NCBI GenBank assembly: GCA_020747065.1
Contig: JAGMVK010000001.1
Coordinates: 1,922,001-1,986,000 of the forward strand
Direction: 5' to 3'
Source of the DNA: Cadophora sp. MPI-SDFR-AT-0126
Lineage: Eukaryota > Ascomycota > Leotiomycetes > Helotiales > Ploettnerulaceae
DNA length: 64,000 nt
Shown: positions 21,842 to 31,091 of the stretch, piece by piece
Layout: each line of letters begins with the position of its first letter
How positions within the stretch are numbered: position 1 is the first letter of the stretch
The notes under the pieces: model-generated
The model's database searches: none
The model's input: the letters and a program-made list of their open reading frames with translations, nothing else
Told to the model about the DNA's origin: nothing
Program-made: the position numbers and the translations under genes

Positions 21842-22879
21842 ATGGCCGATGCTGATGGGTATGTTTCTTTTGTCCGCGTTGTCACGCGAATGCTAATATC
21901 TGGGCAGCCCAATCGCTTCAGCAGTCGTTATCCCCGAGGCTGAAGCAGTTACAACTCCCTTGAAGCGACGACAATCATCAGCCTCGGACTCGACATCAAA
22001 ACGTCCCCGGCTATCCGTCGATGCAAGCAGTCACTCTCCTCCTACTCTGCGCGACTCTCCACAGCCAATCGAGCACTCGAAAGCCGAGCTAGAATCCAAA
22101 ACCGATGACGGGCCGCAAAACAGACGGAAAAGCAGTGTGCAGGAAGAGAAGAAGCGTGGGCAGCGATTATTCGGTGGACTCCTTAGCACATTGAGTCAAA
22201 GTACACCGAATGGGCAGCAGAAGAGGAGGCTGGAAATCGAGAAGCGCCAGCATGAGAAAGTTAAACAACAGAAAGAAGCGGACGAAGCGCGGAGGAGGGA
22301 GAAGCTCGCGGACTTGAAGGCTATCCGGAAGGCAGAGCAGATCATATACGACGAAGCAGAGGTCAATTGAACCATTCCCGGAGAGATTAGCTTGGCGCTG
22401 ACTACTAACAGATGCGAACACGACATTCCAACCTTCTGGCTATGGCAAACTTTTTGTGTACAAAGTCAGAACCTAAAATTGTATACTTCTCCCTAACGCA
22501 GACGAGTGCTGTCAGATGAGCTCATTGTTGACTGCTAGCACAGTACTACAAGCCATGGGAATTACTACCTCGAGACGAAGAACGAATCAAAACCCAGATT
22601 AAGGAAGCCGAAGCAACAATCGAGAGAGAGACGTCACAATTCGATTTGCGGCATCCGAACCGACCTGGTAGGAAAGAGAAGGAAGAAAGATCTAACAGCA
22701 CGTCTAAGGAGACGGTGGGTGAGCCTCAAGCCGAGTCTCCGTCTGTTTCCAAAGTTGATGATACTACTAATTCCCCCGTACAAATACACCAGTCAGAGCA
22801 GAAGGCGGAGAAGCAGGCTCAGGAGGAGCACAATGGCGAAGTGGTCGTCGAAAACGACGAGGACACGGTGATTTACTGA
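21842..22879 (+). CDS. pinin/SDK/memA-domain protein
   Basis: Four exons: 21842-21858, 21908-22361, 22412-22480 and 22544-22879, encoding 291 residues. The first exon is 17 nt (MADADG). The pinin domain spans about residues 70-200: KKRGQRLFGGLLSTLSQ, a long basic coiled coil (LEIEKRQHEKVKQQKEADEA), then LLAMANFLCTKSEPKI joined to YYKPWELLPRDEERI. That last join is the conserved core and confirms the splice at 22480/22544. The donor of intron 2 is the weaker GTCAAT. Pinin proteins bind exon-junction and SR-type factors in the nucleus and affect splicing and mRNA export. The C-terminus after residue 215 is acidic and low-complexity. There is a basic, Ser-rich nuclear-type stretch at about 25-45. 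Confidence 0.9.
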
Positions 22880-23412
22880 TTTCAGCAAGGCCAGTCTCTG
22901 ATCTGATTTCCGTGGATGTCTCGGCTTTGCTCGAAATGTGCCAGGTATCCATTCTGTGGGCAGAATGGCGACCCGCAACTTTCTTGTACATATATCTGCT
23001 CTGATCTAGCGGAAAATTTGTTTCAGCCGTTCAAAGCCATCGGCAAATGTTAAGAGGACTTCCCTCAGAAGGGAAGGAAAGTTGGGTCCCACGTGATACA
23101 ACTGATTGAATTAGACACAAGATCTGCATTAACACGTCTTGCGGGCGTAAGAACCCGTTGGATTGACCGCCAGACCGATGCTGGGATTGCCCGTACGTTT
23201 CCTGCAAATGAAAAGCATAGGGCATGGTTACAGAGCAAACCCGATGGAGTGCCCTCGTCCCACCGCACTGCGGGTCACTATGCATCTCAAATCGCCGAGG
23301 TACGGCAGATCTACGGATTCAGCCTTGCACAAAGTATAAAGCTGCCAACATCACCCCGCTTCAGTTCTCAGCCTTGCACCAACAACATCATTCTCTGAAT
23401 CGGATCCTAAAC
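22880..23412. other. intergenic, leader of the epoxide hydrolase gene
   Basis: The frame of the downstream gene is open back to 23224, but the extra 63 codons look like leader sequence (CA-rich, no domain) and the conserved protein starts at 23413. Confidence 0.6.
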
Positions 23413-24402
23413 ATGGTTGACAAACTCTCCCCTAACGACTCTCGGGTTCAATATAAAACAGCCAATCTCAACGGTATCAATTACAGTTACATCTTAGCTG
23501 AGCCACAGGGCAAAGTTCTAAACACCATTTTCCTTGTTCATGGCTGGCCAGACATCTCATTCGGATGGCGATATCAAATTCCTCATCTTGTATCACTCGG
23601 TCTTCGAGTCGTGGCTCCTGACATGATGGGCTATGCTGGCACAGACGCACCAGAGTCTCCATCATTCTACACCTACAAACGAGCGTCTGACGATATGGCT
23701 ACACTCGCCCAACAGCTTGGTCTATCGAGCATCATCTTGGGAGGACACGATTGGGGAGGAGCCGTTGTCTACCGCTTCGCACTCCACTATCCCAAGCTCA
23801 TATCAGCCATCATCAGCATCTGCACACCCTTCGGATCACCCAGAAAAGAGTTCCTCGACTCCACTGTGCTCCCCAACTTCAAGTATCAGATCCACCTCCG
23901 CGGCCCGGAAGTCGAAGCCGAAATCGTCGGCGAAGAGAAACTCCGACAATTCCTCAACGCAATGTACGGCGGTCGCACTCCCAAAGGCGAACCAGGCTTC
24001 TCCACCTCCAAAGGCGTCCACTTCAACGTTCTCCCAGAAATCGGACCAACACCCCTCCTCACCAAAGATGAAGTAGATTTCTACGTCAAGCGCTATGCCA
24101 TGAAAGGCTTGCATGGCCCTCTGAACTGGTACCGAACCCAGGAGCTCAATTTTGAGGACGAGAAAGAGCTGGCGGAGAAGATGGAGGGCTTCAAGTTCGA
24201 TATGCCTACATTGTTCATTGCGGGCACGAGAGATGCTGCGTTACCTCCAGCCATGAGTAAGGGGATGGATAAGTTCTTCAGGAGTTTGACCAGGGGAGAG
24301 GTTAATGCTAGTCACTGGGCGCTGTGGGAGAAGCCAGCGGATGTCAATCGGTATATCGAGGAGTTTCTGGTTGGGCAGATTGGTGCGAAGGCAAACTTGT
24401 AA
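23413..24402 (+). CDS. soluble epoxide hydrolase, alpha/beta fold
   Basis: An intronless 329-residue frame with start context aacATGG. Hallmarks are HGWPD (43-47), the HGxP oxyanion motif of epoxide hydrolases, and GGHDWGG (110-116) with the Asp nucleophile at 113. The late acid motif is AGTRDAALPP and the catalytic His is in NASHWALWEKP. A cap region with Tyr residues (VKRYAMKGLHGPLNWYR) lies between, as expected for the ring-opening tyrosines. It would hydrolyse epoxides to diols through a covalent ester, in the cytosol or peroxisome; there is no signal peptide. An Asp nucleophile is shared with dehalogenases, but HGWP and the cap tyrosines favour an epoxide hydrolase. No neighbouring pathway gene points to the substrate. 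Confidence 0.9.
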   Translation: MVDKLSPNDSRVQYKTANLNGINYSYILAEPQGKVLNTIFLVHGWPDISFGWRYQIPHLVSLGLRVVAPDMMGYAGTDAPESPSFYTYKRASDDMATLAQQLGLSSIILGGHDWGGAVVYRFALHYPKLISAIISICTPFGSPRKEFLDSTVLPNFKYQIHLRGPEVEAEIVGEEKLRQFLNAMYGGRTPKGEPGFSTSKGVHFNVLPEIGPTPLLTKDEVDFYVKRYAMKGLHGPLNWYRTQELNFEDEKELAEKMEGFKFDMPTLFIAGTRDAALPPAMSKGMDKFFRSLTRGEVNASHWALWEKPADVNRYIEEFLVGQIGAKANL

Positions 24403-24977
24403 GGTGTGGGTGGTCTATGAATGATAACAAAAGCCTTGCTGATTCACGACATTTCTTCTGTCGTGCCTTGGGACTCGATTTGTTTGTTGAAAGTCATGAT
24501 CAATTTTAGTTTTCGTTTATCTGCAAGGTCATGGCAATTCTCTTAGACCCAGAAATAGCACCTTTTCTGAACGGCAGCCTTGTGCAACCACTAATATTCA
24601 CAAGCGGTTTGTCGACTACAGCTGAGAGCAAGCCATAACTTAGAGCAAAAGGCAAATTTTCTCAGATGCCTCGACATCCCCCCTCTTCCCTCCCTCCCTC
24701 GTCCCCGATACGTACCAGCTCCGCTACAGTCCATCGCTTGTCATACAATGTCGGCCGCGGTTATTACCTTGATCTGTCTTGAGGTTTCAAAGGATGGTTT
24801 TCGTTGATTAATACTCACAGCTTGGAAGCGAGTCACGATGGTAAGAGATAAAGATGATCAGTTTTGTGATTGGGAATTTTCTTGATTCTGTCTAATAGTC
24901 ATCCCTGACAATTCCCAATTATTCTTCCAATGCAACAATAGCTCTACAATGAGAAAAGATCACGCTCGCTCAATGGG
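24403..24977. other. intergenic, no gene seen
   Basis: A pyrimidine-rich patch lies near 24680 (cccccctcttccctccctcc). No coding signal. Confidence 0.6.
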
Positions 24978-25427
24978 TCAGGACCAAGCCTGACTCCGAT
25001 TCAACAAAAGTGGCAAATGCCGCTTCAAGCCCCTCAAACCTCTACTCTGATAGAAGAAATAGGGATCTAAAAATGGATTGTATCGTTGTGCATAAGCACT
25101 ATGATTGTATCCTGGCACGTATCCGGAAGGTATACCAGAGCCGGGCTGACCGTTTGGTAGGGGTGTTCGTGGAGAAGGCTGAATAGCAGCATTATTAGTC
25201 CCTGTGTTGGTCAAAAGTAGGCCGTTGTTACACGCTGGGCCTACGAATACCCATTCGCCAATGCGAAGGCGGATCATGTTTGGTTCTTGAGTTTGTATTT
25301 GTTGTGAACTTATGGGGCTTATGGTGTGGCTGTCGAGATGGTGGATGCCTTGATCTGGAGAAGTGTTTGAATTTGGTAAATCTGAAGAAGAGAGTGTTGT
25401 TGATTTGAGAAATAGGAATGGGGTCAT
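24978..25427 (-). CDS. hypothetical protein, 149 residues
   Basis: An open frame with an ATG in acceptable context (ccaATGA). The N-terminal third is Ser/Thr/Gln-rich. The middle has RIGEWVFVGPACNN, and a Gly/Pro/Tyr-rich stretch (GYVPGYNHSAYAQRYNPF) follows. No transmembrane segment, signal peptide or known domain is seen. It may be a real small gene or a chance frame; a first exon could also be missed. Confidence 0.35.
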   Translation of the reverse strand: MTPFLFLKSTTLSSSDLPNSNTSPDQGIHHLDSHTISPISSQQIQTQEPNMIRLRIGEWVFVGPACNNGLLLTNTGTNNAAIQPSPRTPLPNGQPGSGIPSGYVPGYNHSAYAQRYNPFLDPYFFYQSRGLRGLKRHLPLLLNRSQAWS

Positions 25428-26221
25428 TGGAACTATTTATGGACCTTAAGACTTACTTTCTAGAAAACATTATTCATGTATGATTGATGATATTGCAGAT
25501 ATGTATTATTCAAACCATGTGTCGAGATTCCGGTTGGTTCGAGCCGTCAAGAAAGGAGAGTACAATCTTGCCTCGAGGGTGAATGGTATCACTAGTTTCT
25601 CTGAGCCATGATACAATCACTCGAGTCTATTGACTTGTAAGTGGTAACCTAGAAACTTCCTTAAGAGATATTCTAGTTGAGAGATTTATAGCATCCAGTT
25701 CTAAGCGCGCCTTCTGTCCTGCTAACGCACAGGTCGAGACGAGACATTTCGTCTACTTTTAAAGACTTAATTTTTATTGACAGGATCATCGAGTATACAT
25801 GGAACAAAAGGAAGGCCGTCCAATGTAGCTCTGCTATGAGCGTCAGCTCTTGGCCATTCAGGGGGGGATAAGCGAGTTGAAGTAAACAGATATCACTGTG
25901 GGGCCGACAAATATTACTGGTTTTCCAACAAGGAAAGACCGGGCCAGCCAAATATCGAAAGAAAGAAGCTTAAATCTCATCCCCATGACATGAAATCGAA
26001 ATCAATTGTCGCACCAGCACTCAGGTGATGAGTCGAGTGGAGAGAGTCATCTCGCTAAGCTAGGGCTTCCTCGGCACATTGACTCACACACTAAAAGGAG
26101 CATTCCCGGCATTTGACTATTGCCTACAAGTAACCAAATAAGCACTTCTCGTCAAGTCAGCATACAAAAAGATCGCGTAAGTTCACACATCATGTGTTCG
26201 AATCAACAACAACTAACAAAG
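25428..26221. other. intergenic, no gene seen
   Basis: AT-rich with short frames only. It lies between the small hypothetical gene and the tRNA relic. Confidence 0.6.
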
Positions 26222-26295
26222 TTACAGTTAGCTCAGTTGGTTAGAGCGTGGTGCTAATAACGCCAAGGTCGCGAGTTCGACCCTCGTAGTGATCA
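26222..26295 (+). tRNA. tRNA-Ile(AAU)-like, acceptor stem decayed
   Basis: The D arm (GCTC...GAGC), anticodon arm (TGGTG, loop CTAATAA with anticodon AAT at 26256-26258, CGCCA), variable loop and T arm (GCGAG TTCGACC CTCGT) are intact. A-box (TTAGCTCAGTTGG) and B-box (GTTCGACCC) promoter elements are present, with T-runs downstream. The seven 5' bases TTACAGT should pair with AGTGATC, but only three positions match (4, 5 and 7). It is therefore probably a pseudo-tRNA that could still be transcribed. The identity call is firm; function is doubtful. Confidence 0.6.
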
Positions 26296-26585
26296 TTGAA
26301 AAATTTCTTCCTTTTTGCTCTTTTGGGTTATTGGTTTCTCTTATAACGCTATCTGGGTACACATGTTTTTAGTATCTATTCTTATAAAGATATGCTGCTC
26401 GAAGTGTTTTTGACTCCGGCTAGAGATATTCTAGTCTCAATTTCAAGCCATGGTGGGGTTATAGCGGGGTCGCTGATTTATTAATATTTTTCACCATCAT
26501 GAGCATAATCCCAGACCACATCTACAGCTGATCTTCCACTCTTATCAGTACCTCTGAAGCTGCTAAGGCATTGCTCTCTGTCTAC

Positions 26586-27610
26586 TCAAAGTTCTCTTGC
26601 TCGATGCTCATCCGAGCAAAGTCGAGTAAAAGGAGAAATCCACGCACTTTCCCCCAAAAACCAGTCCACCTCTCCATCCTCTCCCTCGCAAAAGTTCTCA
26701 TCAAGCCTCTGCCCATCCTCCCAATTCGCACATAATTGATGGACATCTCCTGGCTTGACTCGTAGTCTTTGAGGTACCATCTGGCCGAAATCATCAATAC
26801 CGAGCAAGAGTACCGCCCCAGTCCGACAGGCTCTCTTGTCGATAACGACTAGCATCAGGCGTTGCTTTCTCACTCCTTGTCCACCAAGGATGTAGGTTTC
26901 ATCGCCTTTTCTTAATCCGCCGCCCGTCTCAAGAATGTCGGGGTACATCTCGAATATCCTTTGGACATATGGTGGCGTGACTCCAGTGACCGTAGAAGCC
27001 GCAATTCGATCAGCCAGCAACCCTTCGTGGTCTTCGAAAGCAAAATTGCCTCGAATGAACTCGCCTGTATGCTCAGCTGTGTGCTCACATACTTTTCTGT
27101 ATCCCTCATCTGACATCTCTCTGCTAATTTCCTCGTTGCCGTACCATGTACGCACCCATATGGTTTGGGGACACTCGTTTGATATCTCGGAACGCTGTTG
27201 TGGTGTTTGAAGAGATGTCGGTACACCAGTGGGAACATCAGGAAGATTTACTGAGTCAGTTGACCAAACAATTGCATGTGAGTGGTGATATCTCTGGCCG
27301 CCACTCAGTCAGTAGTCCAGAGTACGACGGCGACCATGGGAAGATGCATGGGCGTACCAGCCGCCCTTGACTGCCTAGAGCTAGCCATGCCTTGACCAGA
27401 TCGGTTCTCTGAGCAGCCTCGCTTTTCGTGCTTGCTACATCCCATTCCTCCTACAAAGACAACAGGTCATTGTTAGGATTGATGTCTCTTGTGGCACTAC
27501 ACATTATGAGGTATACATACCAGAACGAAATGATCAAAAGGAAGCTCGCCGAATTTTGGCACTTCTTTTTCACTGTATTTAATTTTCTCGCCAATGAATG
27601 AAGGAGACAT
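26586..27610 (-). CDS. conserved-looking protein of unknown function
   Basis: Three exons (27610-27521, 27450-27358, 27194-26586) give 263 residues; both introns are in phase 0. The first intron (GTATGT to TTTGTAG) is clear. The second, 163 nt with GTACGC and CAACAG, is chosen because it joins two coding-like frames (LGSQGRL then RSEISNE). Exon 1 reads MSPSFIGEKIKYSE. The third exon has Trp/Tyr-rich and acidic segments (TIWVRTWYGNEEIS, EDHEGLLADRIAAS, VDWFLGESAW). There is no signal peptide or transmembrane helix, and I recognise no family. Four short helices and a central beta-rich part (TYILGGQGVRKQRLMLVVI) suggest a globular cytosolic protein. Confidence 0.6.
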
Positions 27611-28980
27611 GGTCTTTTTGCGTAACACGATTTTCCAGTATGGCCGTAGATTGGAAAAAGCCGAAGACTTGAAAAATAGTACCAGTGAGTAAGAATCTAA
27701 TAGAACTTCAGCGCTGGTGATAGCCTGCTGACTCGGCATGGCTAAATGTCCAAGAGACTGGTAACCAATCAAAACCAAGCATAACGAACGAAGTGATTTT
27801 ATCCGGTTGGAACGGAACGGCTTCTGTTGAAAATGACATGCTTCGAAATCTCCATGAAATCAAGCTAATATAGACTCAAAAAACGAAGCAAGTGAAGAAT
27901 TTTACGAAAGCTCCATTCTTTGTGCTCGGTTGTGTCCAGTGGTGAGAATGAAGGAGCTGGAACAAGTTCCACGGTGAAGAAAAACTGATAGAAAGTGTAA
28001 TGGAAAAGTTTTGACTACGTCTTATTATGACTTAGTGTTTCCTACACAGGATTTATGATATGCGAAGGAAGCTCATTCAGTTTATATGGGGAAGATCCGC
28101 TCAAGTGATATGTCTCTCGTCCGCCACTCGAGGATTATGGAACACAGTATGACCCAGCACAAATTGAAAGTGATGTATATTTGAACACATGAAACGCACA
28201 GCACATTACCAATTTATCAATCTTCATACCTTTTTGTAAGCAATGAGACTTTTCATGTCACATGTACGAAGAAGTCCTTTCACTTGACACGTTATGAGCT
28301 GTCTCGGGCTAGGAAGGAGTGCCTTGAGAGAGGCTCCCTGGCTATGAAAGAAAGGTTAAGAGACGATATGTGACTAGATCTGTGTATACGAATACCCGGC
28401 AAAGACTTCGCAAAATCATGAACAGATTGAGATACTGACTTCTGGACTGATGGTCTAATCTAGGCAAGTCAAATCAACTCGGGCCGTACATATCAGACCA
28501 TTTTGATATCTTTTTTCGTTACGAGCTCGCTTTTCGTCCCGGCAAGAAGGTTACTGTGTAATCCGAGCTGTCACTGCCACTGCCGTTGGAATGAAAGTGG
28601 TGTGACAAAATACTGCTTATTGCCTGCCGAGAGTGCCCAAGCCACCCGCCAAAGTTGAAGCGGGGGACGGCGACGCCAGGGTTCAGCTGGCTGGCATGAG
28701 CGGCCCACATCACTGTTTACTGACTTTTCAGTGGACAGCGCCCTGGAAAGGAAAGTGGCGTGGTAATCTGCACTACAATTCAACGTCTGATCATTGCATC
28801 CCACGACTCCATGAGACGGGTCAACACTGCTTGAGTGACACCACCACGACGCAAAGGCGCATCTCAGCCAGATCACCCTCCAGTGAACGCCACAGATACG
28901 ATAATGCTGCGCCATACGGGATATACTCTCACCGCACTGTACTTCGCGACAGTACATAAGGAAGGGAGCTTCTCACGATC
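27611..28980. other. intergenic between divergent genes, no gene seen
   Basis: 1.4 kb. Overlapping short frames on both strands at 28.57-28.96 kb contradict each other and lack domain support. Both flanking genes must take their promoters from here. Confidence 0.6.
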
Positions 28981-29687
28981 ATGTCTTTTCTCCCGACAGG
29001 ATCAAATCCAATTCAATATCCAGGATACTTCAAACACAAACCACAAGCCAAAGAGAACCCACATCTAGTTCTCATACACGATATTGTTCGAAACATAAAG
29101 ACATTACATTTCATCATCAACACTTCTGAGCCAATCGGTTCCAACAGAGGGTACCTCACATCAATGAAAGGATACCTCGGAGTCATGACACTCAGCGCTT
29201 GCAGCTCGGGCGACCTCCACGGAAATGGAGAAAAGGTCCAGCTGGAGGACAAACATTGCTTATGGCAACCAAAAAACAGCACAGAGACTACGGACGAGCC
29301 CTTGTGGCACCTTCGGGTCAGCGTTTTGAAGGACCAGGAAGCAAGAGGTGACTGCCAGAGTCGCAGATTCGTAAGCTTTGTTCCCGAACTTTAAAGCCAT
29401 TGTCTGGATGAACGATTCGTTAACCGGATAAACAGGCATTCAAATCATTGCATCACCTCACACACGTGGTCAACCAACTCGATGCAGCATTCGGCAAAAC
29501 GCTCGACATCAAGAAATGCGGTGTTGAAACTCCGGATGCTATGGGAGGCAGAATAAACGATGGACGGAGCGAGAACATTACAATTGAGTTCGAATCAGAC
29601 ACGTCACCAGAAAGTTGGAAGGAGTTTCTTGCAAGGCTGAAGAGTTTGGAGGATGAATGGGATCATGAGGGCATGAGTGTTCTGTAA
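28981..29687 (+). CDS. protein of unknown function, 213 residues
   Basis: Exons 28981-29370 and 29436-29687 are joined in phase 0 by a 65-nt intron (GTAAGC to AAACAG), giving CQSRRF then AFKSLHHLTHVV. The first exon is beta-rich (LTSMKGYLGVMTLSACSS). The second is helical and acidic (SWKEFLARLKSLEDEW). No known domain, signal peptide or membrane helix. Clean splice signals and a coherent frame support a real gene. Confidence 0.55.
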
Positions 29688-30206
29688 GAGAATGCATGGG
29701 ATAGGAGACGCACATCTCACATTTCTATTGAGGCGAAGCTGCGTGAACCGTTTCTGTTGAGAGGATACACAATGCGATGCTGCGTTGCTTTAGAACCGGA
29801 AGAAAAGGATGAATAGACTGGAGATAGAATGGGCAGGAAACTGTTTATGGGTTGCACCGCTGGATACAACGAATGGTAATGGACGGCATTGAAATGAGTA
29901 AGGTGGCTTGGAGTTTCGTGAGCATTTGTCGGCGTCTTTGGGGATTGGAGTTCTTCATATATAAACAGGGCGATAATCCAATAGCGATATGATCATTAGA
30001 TTCAATTGTGTCATCCAGTCCGAGCACTTCAGTAACTTCGTCAAGAGACCTCTGTAATCGTTCCATTGGTGCATCAGAGGGCTGAAGGTGCCAGGATGTC
30101 ATAGGGCGATGCTTAACTCAGAACCCCGGCTGAATTAAGACGCTTTGAACGGTTGGTGAAACGTGTGTTGAACTTCTCTCAAGAACTCATGCCTAGCGTG
30201 CACTTG
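29688..30206. other. intergenic, one weak antisense frame
   Basis: A minus-strand frame of 85 codons (29845-30102) starts like a coding sequence (MTSWHLQPSDAPMERLQRS) but has no domain and decays into basic residues. It is left unannotated. Confidence 0.45.
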
Positions 30207-30728
30207 CTATAATATGGCTCTTCTTGCTGTGTATAACATATAGCATGGTTGTATTGAAAGTTCGATTCGTTTTCGCTGCGAAGCTTTCTTGTTTTTCCAG
30301 TCTTCAGGGGGCTTTCGGCTGTGACAAAGCCTAAATATTGCAAGCGAACACCCGCTAAAATTAGCGAAGAAGCCTATCTCAGACGAAGAAAACCCCGCAA
30401 CCTTCAACCACCTCACGATATCATCAACGTGGTACCAATGTACAGCACCCCTTTCATCACCCATATGTCCAATTTCATCGAGCCTTTCAGAAGCTGCGAA
30501 AGCTTGGACTGTGCAGATACTCGTCTGATTTTCTCGTCCGATGGACGGCTTCACAGCTGTCAGAAAGAGTGAACGGAGTGACAAGTGTACCAAACGGGCT
30601 GCCATCGCATGAATTCGGAGCTCGGATCGCAAGCTCTTGAAACTCACAACACAACCAAACTCCACCAACACTGGCCTATCTGGGTCTCCCGTGGCCCAAA
30701 ACGTCATCTTGACGGTTTGCAAGTGCAC
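30207..30728 (-). CDS. doubtful hypothetical protein, 173 residues
   Basis: A single open frame with no signal peptide and no recognised domain. The central part has a plausible globular stretch (VHWYHVDDIVRWLKVAGF), while the ends are Lys/Arg-rich. It may be an exon of a gene with unseen introns, or chance. Confidence 0.25.
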   Translation of the reverse strand: MHLQTVKMTFWATGDPDRPVLVEFGCVVSFKSLRSELRIHAMAARLVHLSLRSLFLTAVKPSIGRENQTSICTVQAFAASERLDEIGHMGDERGAVHWYHVDDIVRWLKVAGFSSSEIGFFANFSGCSLAIFRLCHSRKPPEDWKNKKASQRKRIELSIQPCYMLYTARRAIL

Positions 30729-31091
30729 ATCTAGACCCGGTGGTCTGTATGATCACCAATGCATGCATGTTCAAGGTGCATCAGGTGTCCGGGTGCGGCA
30801 ATGCCATAGTAAAACTTCACGATTCTGGGTACAACGAGCGAATGTAACCCTCGGACGGTGGAGGGAAACGGTGGTAGTAAGGTCCGCGATAGAGTTTAGA
30901 TCTTACCCCATCTCTTGGGTCCCTCCCTCGTATTGTGGATTCTTTGATCCTTCACGGTTTTCTTTTCCCGCATGTCCCTAACCATCTCTTCGTTCCTTCC
31001 GATGCTCTGCAGGCCATGACGCCCGTTCACGTTCATTCCTATTTCTAATACTTCTTTTAATATGTCTTTGACTTGACTCAAGGCTGGCCTC
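30729..31091. other. intergenic, leader of the membrane-protein gene
   Basis: A CT-rich stretch at 30905-31060 fits a 5' leader or promoter of the next gene. No separate gene seen. Confidence 0.55.

Noticed and set aside
23224..23412. Extended N-terminus of the epoxide hydrolase
   Set aside because: The extension looks like leader sequence and the family core starts naturally at the ATG at 23413.
28571..28959. Overlapping frames on both strands
   Set aside because: They overlap each other and lie in the divergent promoter region; no coding features.
29845..30102. 85-codon minus-strand frame
   Set aside because: The start looks plausible but it has no domain, no partner exon and no homology I can name.
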